A stretch of 64,000 bases of DNA, from contig NZ_AP012541.1 in assembly GCF_000829035.1 (NCBI RefSeq), positions 124,001 through 188,000 of the forward strand. The letters run 5' to 3'. Each line of letters opens with the position of its first letter. Positions within the stretch are counted from its first letter, which is position 1. The notes below the pieces were generated by a model that saw only the letters and a program-made list of their open reading frames with translations, was not told the origin of the DNA and made no database searches. The DNA is from Lacticaseibacillus paracasei subsp. paracasei. GTDB lineage: Bacteria; Bacillota; Bacilli; Lactobacillales; Lactobacillaceae. Shown piece after piece: positions 17,916 to 26,763 of the stretch. A program made the position numbers and the translations under genes.

Positions 17916-17932
17916 AGGTATCTCCTTTTTAA

Positions 17933-18000
17933 ATTACAAGTAATATATTTTGACAACAGAAGATCTTGGAGTTACACTCTAGAATATATTACATGTAATT
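17933..18000. promoter_or_regulatory. Two inverted copies of a MarR-type operator
   Basis: ATTACAAGTAATATATT (17933-17949) and AATATATTACATGTAAT (17983-17999) are reverse complements with one mismatch. Each contains a palindromic core, ATTACNNGTAAT. They flank the divergent promoters of the MarR gene and the oxidoreductase. Confidence 0.85.
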
Positions 18001-18025
18001 AAATTTCAAGAAACTAGGTGGTCCT

Positions 18026-18958
18026 TTGAAAGCAGCAATTGTAACTCATTTAGACCAAGCCCCCATTTATGGGGATTTTCCAGCACCGAAGCCAGCGCCT
18101 AAGCAGGTATTGATCACAGTTTTGGCTAGCAGTGTCAATCAACGCGTTCGCTCGCAGGCGGATGGGTCCCATTATACCAAAACCCCTGAGCTCCCATTTA
18201 TTCCCGGACTCGATGGCGTTGGTCGCACCAGTGATGGGCAACTGGTTTATTTTCTAACACGCGATCCAAAATTCGGCGCTTTAGCTGAGCAAACAGTGAC
18301 GCAGCAACAGCTAATGTTTCCACTGCCGGAAGATGCTGATCCTGCGCAAATTGCCGCGAGTGTGAATCCGGCAATGGCAGGCTGGATGGCCTTGCGCGTC
18401 AAAGCTGGGCAGGTTGTTGGCAAGCGGGTTCTTGTTCTGGGTGCAACGGGGGCGGCCGGAACTGCCGCTGTTCAAATTGCTAAAACAATGGGCGCTGCAC
18501 ATGTGGCGGGGGTTGGTCGAAATCCTGACAAGTTGGCGGCCTTAAGCGATCTTGGTGCTGATACGACAGTGCAGCTTGGTGACACTGCTGCCTTGGCGGC
18601 TTTACCGCCAGCCGACATTGTGCTTGATTTTCTATGGGGCGCACCCAGCGCAACCGTGATGATGACACTGCTAAAAGCGCGGCGTGATCATGCTGCCAAG
18701 TTGATTTGGATTGAGATTGGTGGTGCCGCTGGGCCAACATTGTCCTTGCCGGCCGCTGCTTTGCGAAGTACCGGATTAACGTTGGTCGGCAGTGGCCAAG
18801 GCAGTCTGACATTGGCTGACTATCAACGGGAATTGCCCGCTTTGTTCACGGCCTTAGCCGCTGGAAAATTTGTGACACCAACAACGGTCCTATCACTCAG
18901 TCAGGTGCATGATCACTGGCAAGATCGCGGTGCGGCTCGACTCGTGTTCCAACCTTAG
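18026..18958 (+). CDS. Quinone oxidoreductase-like MDR-family protein
   Basis: 310 residues, medium-chain dehydrogenase/reductase superfamily without the zinc-binding cysteines. The N-terminal GroES-like domain includes SSVNQRVRSQ and FIPGLDGVG; the nucleotide-binding motif is VLGATGAAGTAAVQIA. It probably reduces quinones or enones with NADPH. I take the TTG at 18026 as start because AGGTGG precedes it at a fitting distance and the frame begins with the family's typical MKAAIV. Controlled, by inference, by the divergent MarR repressor. Confidence 0.88.
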   Translation: MKAAIVTHLDQAPIYGDFPAPKPAPKQVLITVLASSVNQRVRSQADGSHYTKTPELPFIPGLDGVGRTSDGQLVYFLTRDPKFGALAEQTVTQQQLMFPLPEDADPAQIAASVNPAMAGWMALRVKAGQVVGKRVLVLGATGAAGTAAVQIAKTMGAAHVAGVGRNPDKLAALSDLGADTTVQLGDTAALAALPPADIVLDFLWGAPSATVMMTLLKARRDHAAKLIWIEIGGAAGPTLSLPAAALRSTGLTLVGSGQGSLTLADYQRELPALFTALAAGKFVTPTTVLSLSQVHDHWQDRGAARLVFQP

Positions 18959-18965
18959 CCCATGC

Positions 18966-18997
18966 AAAAGGCGTTCTCGTTTGTGAGAACGCCTTTT
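18966..18997 (+). terminator. Terminator after the oxidoreductase
   Basis: AAAAGGCGTTCTC and GAGAACGCCTTTT form a perfect 13-bp stem with a short loop. Confidence 0.9.
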
Positions 18998-19082
18998 GTC
19001 ATGATCGTGGTTTTCATGATGCCGAAAAACGCATTAAGTGAAGCGTTCAGGATGCACATTGCACAGTGACTTAACGAATCAG

Positions 19083-19445
19083 TTAAAAGAATAAGGTCAG
19101 GCAGGCAAGGGCACCGGGAATTGCTTGCACAAAGTAGATTTTTTTGCTAACGGTCGCGCCGCCGTATAGACCCACGACGGTGACAAAGCCGGTTAACAGC
19201 CGCAAGGTAATCAATTGATCAATGCCGTGCAGCAGTATTAGGCTGAGCAACATGACAACAGCGAGAGCACCGTTATAGATGCCTTGATTTTTCAATGCAA
19301 TTTGAGCATTGGGTTGTTTAACAAAATCAAGCGGCATGCTGAAGTTTTCGGCCTGACTTTCTGGTTTGCCGAACATTTCCAAGGCCATGATCGTCAAATG
19401 CAATAAACCGAGCAAGCCGACAAGTAAGGTGCTGATAAGTGACAC
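19083..19445 (-). CDS. DUF1304-family membrane protein
   Basis: 120 residues with four hydrophobic helices. The conserved loop EMFGKPESQAENFSMP and the following NQGIYNG are the hallmark of DUF1304 proteins. Their function is not known. A ribosome site (GGAGGT) lies just upstream of the ATG. Confidence 0.88.
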   Translation of the reverse strand: MSLISTLLVGLLGLLHLTIMALEMFGKPESQAENFSMPLDFVKQPNAQIALKNQGIYNGALAVVMLLSLILLHGIDQLITLRLLTGFVTVVGLYGGATVSKKIYFVQAIPGALACLTLFF

Positions 19446-19518
19446 GATGTCACCTCCGTTTCTTTCTAAACGAGATTGGTTCCCAATTTTTCTAAACTTG
19501 CCTGAGAGCGCTCTATGT

Positions 19519-19869
19519 TTATAGGAACGGTCGGAATTGGGCTAAGGCAAATCCGGCGACTGTCACCAATACTAACGCTGCAAGGGTGCTCCACACAATC
19601 GGTTTGCTCAGGCGATGGTCCTTTTTGCCAGCGAAGGCGATCTCGATTAAGCCGATGAGGCCAATTGCGATTAGAATTTTAACTACCGTCAACAACGGAT
19701 TGCGCGCAAAAGCAAAGCGTATCAAGACAATGCCGCTCACAATGGAAACAAGATAACAAACGCGGGTGATCATCGTCCATAACATAAACTGGCGAGTCTT
19801 GCTAAAAAGAGCGATCCCCGCTGCAATGATTAGAACTGCCCATGAAACAAGATGCATCCAGAGCCACAT
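19519..19869 (-). CDS. DUF1516/YisL-like membrane protein
   Basis: 116 residues, four hydrophobic helices. The N-terminal MWLWMHLVSW and the basic loop before the last helix (AGKKDHRLSKP) fit the YisL/DUF1516 family. The start at 19869 is chosen because GAAGGTC precedes it; the 33-residue longer frame lacks support. The function of the family is not known. Confidence 0.75.
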   Translation of the reverse strand: MWLWMHLVSWAVLIIAAGIALFSKTRQFMLWTMITRVCYLVSIVSGIVLIRFAFARNPLLTVVKILIAIGLIGLIEIAFAGKKDHRLSKPIVWSTLAALVLVTVAGFALAQFRPFL

Positions 19870-20063
19870 AAAAATGACCTTCTTTCTGTAAACGAATGTT
19901 GTAGTCTCATCATACCGCTTTCCGAAAAGCCTGACGAGCGTGTTTAAAATTAGGGAAAACACGAACATTAATCATAAAAAAAAGAAAAATAAACGTATTT
20001 TCTATTGCAACTGTCGTCAGTCTCGGGTACACTTTTCCTATTCACAGTTTAGGGGAGCGTGTC

Positions 20064-21521
20064 ATGGAAAACTTTTTTCATTTGAAAGACAATAAGACCA
20101 CGCCAATGACCGAGGTCATGGCAGGTCTAACCACATTTTTTGCAATGTCATATATTTTATTCGTTAATCCCCAAGTCCTATCACAGACGGGGATGCCGGC
20201 ACAGGCCGTTTTCTTGGCAACGATCATTGCCAGTGCGGTTGGAACGCTGGTCATGGGTCTTTTCGCTAATGTGCCGTACGCGTTGGCACCAGGCATGGGA
20301 CTCAATGCTTTCTTCACTTATACGGTTGTTTTCGCGCTGGGATTCAGTTGGCAAGAAGCCTTGGCGCTGGTCTTCATTTGTGGCGTGATCAACATTTTAA
20401 TCACTGTCACCAAAATTCGGAAATTAATCATTGTCGCGATTCCAGAAACCATTCAGCATGCGATTGGCGGTGGGATCGGGGTCTTCGTGGCTTACATTGG
20501 GATCAAGAACGCCGGCTTCTTACAATTTACTTCTGAAGCTTCCAGCATTAACACCATCAACGGCCAACCGTTGAAGGCGGGCGCACTGACGCTCAAACAT
20601 GGGGTTGAATCGGTTGTTTCCAACGGTGGCATTGTGCCGGCACTGGTTAACTTCACCCAAGCAGGCGCTTTGCTGGCCCTGATTGGTTTGATCATCATGG
20701 TTATTCTGAACGTCAAAAAAGTTCCCGGCGCAATTCTGATCGGGATTCTGCTGACGACCATCATTGGGATTCCAATGGGCGTGACCAACTTGCATCTGAG
20801 CGCTGCAAATTCCTTTAGCAGCACTTTTGCATCATTGCAGACAACCTTTGGCGCCGCTTTTTCCGCTAAGGGGATGGGATCGTTATTTACCAGCCCAGAC
20901 AAAATTGCCCTGTCAATCATGACCATTTTTGCTTTCAGTTTCTCCGACATTTTCGACACATTGGGAACCTTCATCGGCACAGGCCGGCGCACCGGGATTT
21001 TCTCGGATGCTGACGAACGTGCTCTGGAACAAGGTTCAGGCTTCTCGTCTAAAATGGATCGCGCCCTGTTTGCAGATTCAATTGCGACAGGTGTTGGCTC
21101 CATCTTCGGTACCAGTAACGTCACGACCTATGTTGAAAGTGCTGCCGGCATCGGTGCTGGTGGCCGAACTGGGCTGACTTCGGTTGTCGTTGCCGGCATG
21201 TTCCTGCTCAGCTCAGTCTTTGCGCCATTCATCGCCATTGTACCGACCCAAGCTTTGGCACCTGCCTTGATCTTGGTCGGGATCATGATGATGAGCACCT
21301 TCAAGGAAATCGAATGGGAAGATCTTTCCCAAGCCGTTCCGGCCTTCATGGCATCCATCGTCATGGGCTTTGTCTACAACATCTCATACGGGATCGCGGC
21401 AGGCTTCATTTTCTATTGCCTGATCAAGCTGATCACCGGCAAGGTTAAGGAAATCCACCCAGTTTTGGCAATTGTCACAATCGGGTTCATTCTGAACTTC
21501 GTGATTCTGGCATCGCTGTAA
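20064..21521 (+). CDS. NCS2-type purine permease (AzgA-like)
   Basis: 485 residues with about 12-14 helices. TTFFAMSYILFVNP, NVPYALAPGMGLNAFFTY and FSDIFDTLGTFIGTGRRTG are signature segments of the AzgA/PbuG/PbuO branch of NCS2 transporters, which import adenine, guanine or hypoxanthine with protons. GGGGAGCG lies upstream of the ATG. The 95-base leader is too short and lacks the conserved core for a purine riboswitch, so control is by other means. Confidence 0.92.
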   Translation: MENFFHLKDNKTTPMTEVMAGLTTFFAMSYILFVNPQVLSQTGMPAQAVFLATIIASAVGTLVMGLFANVPYALAPGMGLNAFFTYTVVFALGFSWQEALALVFICGVINILITVTKIRKLIIVAIPETIQHAIGGGIGVFVAYIGIKNAGFLQFTSEASSINTINGQPLKAGALTLKHGVESVVSNGGIVPALVNFTQAGALLALIGLIIMVILNVKKVPGAILIGILLTTIIGIPMGVTNLHLSAANSFSSTFASLQTTFGAAFSAKGMGSLFTSPDKIALSIMTIFAFSFSDIFDTLGTFIGTGRRTGIFSDADERALEQGSGFSSKMDRALFADSIATGVGSIFGTSNVTTYVESAAGIGAGGRTGLTSVVVAGMFLLSSVFAPFIAIVPTQALAPALILVGIMMMSTFKEIEWEDLSQAVPAFMASIVMGFVYNISYGIAAGFIFYCLIKLITGKVKEIHPVLAIVTIGFILNFVILASL

Positions 21522-21545
21522 CACACAACTAACGGCTGTCTTTTA

Positions 21546-21621
21546 AAAGAAGCTGAAACAGACACTGCCACTGCGCTGTAACCAAACGCGCAGGGCGGCA
21601 ATCTGTTTCAGCTTCTTTTTG
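21546..21621 (+). terminator. Terminator after the purine permease
   Basis: AAAAGAAGCTGAAACAG pairs with CTGTTTCAGCTTCTTTTT. The internal part can fold further around GCGCAG. Confidence 0.9.
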
Positions 21622-21661
21622 ATGGGCGACTCGTGGTATCCTCAAGCTGAGGTGAGACAAG

Positions 21662-21985
21662 ATGACACTAAAAACAATTTGTCATTTAGATACAACTGAA
21701 CGCTGGTCACACCTGGCGTCCAATCTCGACAACTATCTGGCGGCGGAGCCAGATGCAGACATCGAAGTGCTGGTGAATGGTGATGGCATCACCGTCTTTT
21801 TTGACCAAAAGGTAGCCGCCTTCATCGCTGCGCATCCTCAGGTTCACTTTTTTGCCTGCCACAATTCCCTACAGCAACGTCACTTGGACGAAACAAAATT
21901 ACCGGCTGGCGTACCAGTGGTGCCGGTCGGGGTTGTTAAACTGGCACAAGCTGAGGCGGCTGGGTATGGGTACATAAAGCCTTAA
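21662..21985 (+). CDS. DsrE-like family protein
   Basis: 107 residues with the alternating pattern of DsrE/DsrF-like proteins: ERWSHLASNLDNYLAAEPDADIEV, a middle FFDQKVAAFI, FFACHNSLQQR and a final VVPVGVVKLAQAEAAGYGYIKP. The Cys in FACHNS is at the position often conserved in sulfur-relay or redox members. Function here is unknown. GAGGTGAGAC precedes the ATG. Confidence 0.8.
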   Translation: MTLKTICHLDTTERWSHLASNLDNYLAAEPDADIEVLVNGDGITVFFDQKVAAFIAAHPQVHFFACHNSLQQRHLDETKLPAGVPVVPVGVVKLAQAEAAGYGYIKP

Positions 21986-22056
21986 AAATAGACCTGCTCA
22001 TTTTGAGCCTGCCTTATTATATTGACGAGGTCATGTCATAGAGGAGAAGGTGTTAA

Positions 22057-23031
22057 TTATGCCTTTCCCGCCGTCTGCGGTTCCGTGTTAAATGGCACCA
22101 AATTCCGTTCGATTGCCTCGCGCTGATCTTCCAAGAATGGTGGTAATTCGAGGTGAACACCGGCTTCTTCGTAGGTTTCATCTAGTAGGAAGCCTGGACC
22201 ATCTGTCGCAATTTCAAACAGAATGTCTGGAATTGGTCGGAAGTATTCGGAGGCGAAGTAGAAGCGATCAACGAAGCCTGATGAGTTTAAACCAGCAGCA
22301 CCGATTTTTTCGATCCAGTGCTGGAGGCTGTCGCGATCATCGGTGCGGAAAGCAAGGTGATGAACGCCGCCGAAACCTTGATAAGCGGCCGGAATCAGAC
22401 GTTGATAGTCGATAATGACTTGCGCACCGTGGCCGCCGTCATTGAGTTCAAGCAAGGTATATTGACCGTCTTTGGCGATTTGCTTGAAGCCAAGCAGATC
22501 GGTCATAACACCGACCAGTTCGTCGTAGTGGTCGGTGGTGATGTACGCTGGGCCAAGGCCGCCGATCGCAAATTGCGAGTCAACGGTTGAATGGCGCCAA
22601 GGCGTGCCTGCTGGAACACCATGGTTATGCTCGTCACTGATGAGTTGATACTGTTGACCGTCAAAATCATGGAAGCGGAGGATCTTCGCGCCGAATAAGT
22701 CATCAATCGCATCGTGATGCACCCGATACGTATCAAAGCGATTGATCCAATAGGTCAGTGCGGCATCAGACGGAACGCGGAAGCTGGTACGCGCGATCTC
22801 ATTATTACCATGCTGAGCTTTTTGAATCCCCGGAAAGTCGAAAAAGGTGATGTCTGTCCCAGCAGTGCCCATATCATCGGTGAAATACAGGTGATAGGTT
22901 CGCACATCGTCCTGATTGACAGTTTTCTTGATAAGATGCAGGCCCAAAATACCGCTCATAAAATGAAAAATCCTTAATGAACTTGAGGTGATGGCGGTCA
23001 AGTGATGCAATCCAGTGAGTTGATTAGCCAT
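22057..23031 (-). CDS. VOC-superfamily ring-cleaving dioxygenase
   Basis: 324 residues with two glyoxalase-type halves. The first starts TGLHHLTAI and the second carries GVHHLAFRTDD; the Glu of LFEIATDGPGF probably completes the metal site. It resembles MhqO/YkcA-type proteins, which act on hydroquinones in quinone-stress regulons. An exact 12-bp inverted repeat lies just upstream of the ATG, so it is probably repressed by a MarR/HxlR-type sensor, which is not adjacent. Confidence 0.9.
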   Translation of the reverse strand: MANQLTGLHHLTAITSSSLRIFHFMSGILGLHLIKKTVNQDDVRTYHLYFTDDMGTAGTDITFFDFPGIQKAQHGNNEIARTSFRVPSDAALTYWINRFDTYRVHHDAIDDLFGAKILRFHDFDGQQYQLISDEHNHGVPAGTPWRHSTVDSQFAIGGLGPAYITTDHYDELVGVMTDLLGFKQIAKDGQYTLLELNDGGHGAQVIIDYQRLIPAAYQGFGGVHHLAFRTDDRDSLQHWIEKIGAAGLNSSGFVDRFYFASEYFRPIPDILFEIATDGPGFLLDETYEEAGVHLELPPFLEDQREAIERNLVPFNTEPQTAGKA

Positions 23032-23041
23032 GGTCAGCGCT

Positions 23042-23070
23042 CCTTTTACTTACATTTAGTAAGTAAAAGG
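23042..23070. promoter_or_regulatory. Perfect operator-like palindrome before the dioxygenase gene
   Basis: CCTTTTACTTAC and GTAAGTAAAAGG flank a 5-base spacer. The core TTACTTAC/GTAAGTAA resembles operators of HxlR/DUF24 (YodB/CatR-type) repressors. No such regulator gene is beside it. Confidence 0.75.
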
Positions 23071-23223
23071 TACCACGTCTCTTGTGAAAAGACAAGGGTT
23101 GCGTTTTCGTTAAAGTGCTTAAGGTCTTTTCAAAATTCTTGGCTCTGAGGCTAATGGTCCTGGCAGGCGTGGTATGCTCTCGACATTGAAGACTTGTCAG
23201 ACCAAAAGGAGCGCGTGCCAGCG

Positions 23224-23520
23224 ATGTTTAATTTCTTGGATAATCCTGCAGAGTATAAACGATTGATGAAGATGGAGATTTTGGTAGCCGTCATGGCAAT
23301 TGTGGCTAGTGTGGTCATGTTTCGATTGAGTGTCATGACTGGTGCTTTGTTCGCGGCCATTGCCGGGGCTTTCTTCATCATGGATGCGATTGTTGAAGCC
23401 TTGCGATTACTTGGTGCGTCACATGGTTTTAGCCGCTTGATAGGTACCTTAATTGCGATTCCGGCCTTGGCGGGGTATTTGCTCGTGATGATGACCTTGT
23501 TTCCGGCGCCAATGGTCTAA
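23224..23520 (+). CDS. Small membrane protein, three helices
   Basis: 98 residues: a short amphipathic start (FNFLDNPAEYKRLMKME), then hydrophobic helices at about 18-36, 41-60 and 72-93. I do not recognise it. AAAGGAG lies 12 bases before the ATG, slightly long; the GTG at 23215 is too close. It is followed by a strong hairpin terminator. Confidence 0.65.
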   Translation: MFNFLDNPAEYKRLMKMEILVAVMAIVASVVMFRLSVMTGALFAAIAGAFFIMDAIVEALRLLGASHGFSRLIGTLIAIPALAGYLLVMMTLFPAPMV

Positions 23521-23592
23521 CGATAGGCGCGTGCCAAGACTGGGTGTCAGTCGGCAGCCAAGTATGTTGAGCAAATGAGCATTAAAACAACG

Positions 23593-23645
23593 AAAAAGAT
23601 CTTTGTACGGACGCGTGTGGCGTTCTGTACAAAGATCTTTTTTTG
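23593..23645 (+). terminator. Strong hairpin terminator
   Basis: AAAAAGATCTTTGTAC pairs with GTACAAAGATCTTTTT and ends in a T run. Confidence 0.92.
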
Positions 23646-23767
23646 AGCGCGAGCAGGCGTGTTTGGAAGTCGGAACATAGGGGACTTGAAGCCAAATGAC
23701 CCAGGCTTGGTCAATTAGCTTCAAGGACATCACCTGTAGGTTTCTGCAATGGCGAGCGCGTTATGGT
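23644..23767 (+). repeat. Long imperfect palindrome, copy C of three
   Basis: Begins TGAGCGCGAGCAGGCG and ends TGGCGAGCGCGTTATG. The internal arms GACTTGAAGC and GCTTCAAGG pair. It sits between two converging genes, immediately after the terminator. Both its ends match copy B and copy A (read on the minus strand). Confidence 0.75.
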
Positions 23768-23774
23768 GCGTTGA

Positions 23775-24350
23775 TTAAAAATGAAAGGCGTCATTATCGG
23801 CAACAGCATCAGCCGTCAATTCAAAGCGCGCCAGTGGAACTTTGGTGCCATCCGGTAAAGTGCGGTCATGGTGATAATCACCGACCTTTGTGAAGACGTT
23901 GGCAGCTAACAATTTCGCTGCTCGTTCATTGGTGGCTGGCAAGATGACATAAACCCGTTTGAGACCTAATTCAAAGAAGGCAAAGCCAAGCATCCGTTTG
24001 AGGACTTCACTCATAACGCCTTCACCTTGACGCTCGGCCAAGGTTTCGAAGCGTACTTGGGCAACGGTTTTCTTTTCACTGAAGTTCCAAATACAGAAAC
24101 TGCCAAGAAAATCACCATTGGCACGATCCTTGATCCCGTATAACAAGGCGTTGTTACTCATGACGAGGCGCATGGAACGATTGATGTAGCGGGCCGTGTC
24201 GGTGATTTTTTGATCGAATTCACGGCCTGATTCTGCGGCAATTTGCCGATCGGCGCGCAACTGGAAAATATCCTTGATTTTAAATGTCGTCAACCAGTCC
24301 ATGGTGTAATGCACGGACATGATTGGATGGTACTTCTCAAAACTTTGCAT
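23775..24350 (-). CDS. GNAT-family N-acetyltransferase (RimJ/RimL-like)
   Basis: 191 residues. The acetyl-CoA-binding stretch is AERQGEGVMSEVLKRMLGFAFFELGLKRV, with the typical RimL ending PATNERAAKLLAANVFTKVGDY. Such enzymes acetylate protein N-termini or small amines; the substrate is unknown. GGAGGC precedes the ATG. It converges on palindrome copy C. Confidence 0.88.
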   Translation of the reverse strand: MQSFEKYHPIMSVHYTMDWLTTFKIKDIFQLRADRQIAAESGREFDQKITDTARYINRSMRLVMSNNALLYGIKDRANGDFLGSFCIWNFSEKKTVAQVRFETLAERQGEGVMSEVLKRMLGFAFFELGLKRVYVILPATNERAAKLLAANVFTKVGDYHHDRTLPDGTKVPLARFELTADAVADNDAFHF

Positions 24351-24546
24351 GTTATAGCCTCCGTGATGGTGATGACGTTAGCTTACCATAGATTGCGCAA
24401 CATGCGTGTTTTGAGCCTAATGGCGAACAATCCGTTGACGCTGCGATTATTAAAAAACGCTGATTTCATTTTTGAGATATCAGACCATCTGTCAAGACAC
24501 GATGCCCTTAGTGGTTATTGATGGTCATTTGAGAAGTGGCCAAAAA

Positions 24547-24590
24547 GTGATTGTGTGAGGATTTACACAAATCATTTTTTATTTTTTCAT
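24547..24590 (+). terminator. Possible hairpin terminator or attenuator upstream of the WxL cluster
   Basis: TGATTGTGT and ACACAAATCA pair with one bulge and are followed by a T-rich tract. No + strand gene lies just upstream, so it may serve as insulation or attenuation. Weak. Confidence 0.35.
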
Positions 24591-24610
24591 GATTCAAATA
24601 AAAAGAAAAA

Positions 24611-24640
24611 ATGACAGAATATAGAACTCACTTATATAAT
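24611..24640 (+). promoter_or_regulatory. Probable promoter of the WxL cluster
   Basis: ATGACA at 24611-24616 and a consensus TATAAT at 24635-24640 are 18 bases apart. They lie about 30 bases before the ATG of the first gene. Confidence 0.65.
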
Positions 24641-24670
24641 CAATAACATTGAGAAGGGGGAGTGATACGA

Positions 24671-26748
24671 ATGAAGCAGCTTTTTTTTGGCTTTTGTCTG
24701 GGTTGATGTTGTTACAGCCGCTTGTCTCAAGTGCGAGCACGCAACTTGCTAAATCGCTCATGCCAAGCGAGTCTTCAACCTCAGCGACTGACAGTTTAGT
24801 GTCTGGCGCTGAAAGTATCCTTGATTCAAGTAAGACGTCTCAGCCTAGTACCAGTCAGCAGAATATGACACAGGCGACCGCATCAAGTGCCAAAGCATCT
24901 GCCAGTGTCGAAAAACCGACGCAAGCCAAAGAATCATCGGCAAGTTCTTCAAAAGAAGCTGCTGCATCTGCTAGTGTCGCAGTATCGGCGGCCAAACCAG
25001 AACCGCCAACTGCGGCCAGATCAAAAAGATCAATTGAAGATAGTCGGTTGCGATCTGGTGCAGCGCCAGTGTTTGATCAAGATCATCCATGCCCGGTGAA
25101 AACAACCGCCGAGTTAAAAGAAGCGATTGAGAAAGGGATTCCTTATGTGCGATTAACGGCCGACATCAATATTGGCCGCGAAGCGATTCCCGTGAAAAAC
25201 TCAATCACGATCGATGGTGATCACAAGTACACGTACATGTACAACAGTGGCGAAAGCTGGCATCGCGGCATCTACTTTAACGCCAGTAACATTAGCATCA
25301 CGTTTAAGAACTTGAAAATCGGTGATCGTAATGTCGCTGAATCAGCCAATAACTACTATGGGATCGCACCAGCCGACAATCACACTGAAAACAGCAAGAT
25401 CATCGTTGAAAATGTTGATTACTATTCTGATCGCGGAGCTCAACCATTCCATATCCGCAAGCCAAGCAACCAGATCGTTTTCAAAGGTAAGAATACATTT
25501 TATACGATGAAAAAAGGCGCGTTAGTTCAGGAATTTGCTGAAGCAACGAATTACCTTTTTGAAGAAGATTCAGATACCACGATTGAAATGGCAGACAATC
25601 CGCTGCTCGGAACATTCTGGGCATCAGCCGGATCGCTGAACTTGGAATTGAAAAAGCGCGCTCGTCTGAAAGTTGTGAGCAGTAATGCTCTGGTTTACAC
25701 CGATCTGCTCGCTCATCACAACAATCGCATCACAATTGGTGAAGATGCCGTTCTGGATGCTTACCTGACGGACAAAAATGACGGTGCTTTCATGTATCAT
25801 CATGACGATTTAGTGGTAGATGTCCAAAAGAATGGGCAGTTGTTGATCCAAACAACCAAAGCCACGCCATTTACGAAAGCATCAAGCATCAATCTTGGAC
25901 CCGGCGCCAAGGCGGACTTAAAAAACCTTCGCGGTGATTTCTTCCACTCAGGAGATGGCACGATCAAGATTGACAATGCCGACGAGTTATCGTTCGGGTC
26001 TGGTGATCACGGTACTAAAAGTCCCACTGGTTTAACGGCAGGAAAGTCCGCGAATCTGATTTTCGCCCCGTTCAGTGCCGAGACAAAAGGTTATGACATT
26101 TATGCCGATAATCAGTTGTTAGAAACCCAATCAGATGATTCCGATTGGCAACTGAATGGCAAGAAAGTTGAACGTACGCCAACCAAGTTAGACAAATCGG
26201 CGGCGAATCGCATTCAAAAGAGCACAGCCTTGAGGTTTACCCGCAATGGCTCACCATTTAAAGCAACGTCTCCAGATGTGAAGCCGCCGGATCAACCGAA
26301 GCCAGATGAGAAAGACAAACAGTCGGGCGCATTAAAACTGGTGGAAGTGCCTGACTTTGATTTTGGCACCTTGCTCATTAGCGGTGAGACTCAGGTTGTG
26401 CGACCGCAGATTCGTGGGAAATTGTTAATTGAGGACAGTCGAAAGATTGCCAAAAAGCAGTCTCGGCTATCGATGAAAGTGATTCAACCATTCAAAAATG
26501 GTGAGATCGATGTGATTGGCAACATGAGTTATATCAGTCAAACAGGGCAGGAACAGGTTCTGTCTGACCAGAGCATCTTAGTTGAAGAAACAGCTGATGT
26601 TGATCAACGCGATGTCAGCAGTGAGTGGAATCAAACGATTGACAGCAGTGCCCGTGGGTTTAAGTTGACGATTCCAGTTGAGAAACAAAAACTGGGCACT
26701 TTCTCGGGAAAAGTAGAATGGTCGCTACAAGATGTGCCGGCTAATTAA
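24671..26748 (+). pseudogene. Large WxL-cluster surface protein (CscC-like), frameshifted in its signal peptide
   Basis: ATG 24671 has a good ribosome site (AGGGGGA), but the frame from it stops after 11 codons. An open frame of about 690 codons lies one base out of phase. Adding one T to the run of eight at 24681-24688 joins them and gives a perfect signal peptide (MKQLFFWLLSGLMLLQPLVSSA). The protein then has a Ser/Ala/Lys-rich stalk (to about residue 130), a long beta-rich region resembling a right-handed helix, and a C-terminal domain ending VEWSLQD, like WxL domains but without the first GWxL motif. The change could be phase variation, a true null or a sequencing error. Confidence 0.75.
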
Positions 26749-26763
26749 GGAGGACAGAATGAA

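Noticed and set aside
19970..20063. Possible purine riboswitch before the NCS2 permease
   Set aside because: The gap is only about 95 bases and lacks the conserved loop sequences of the purine aptamer.
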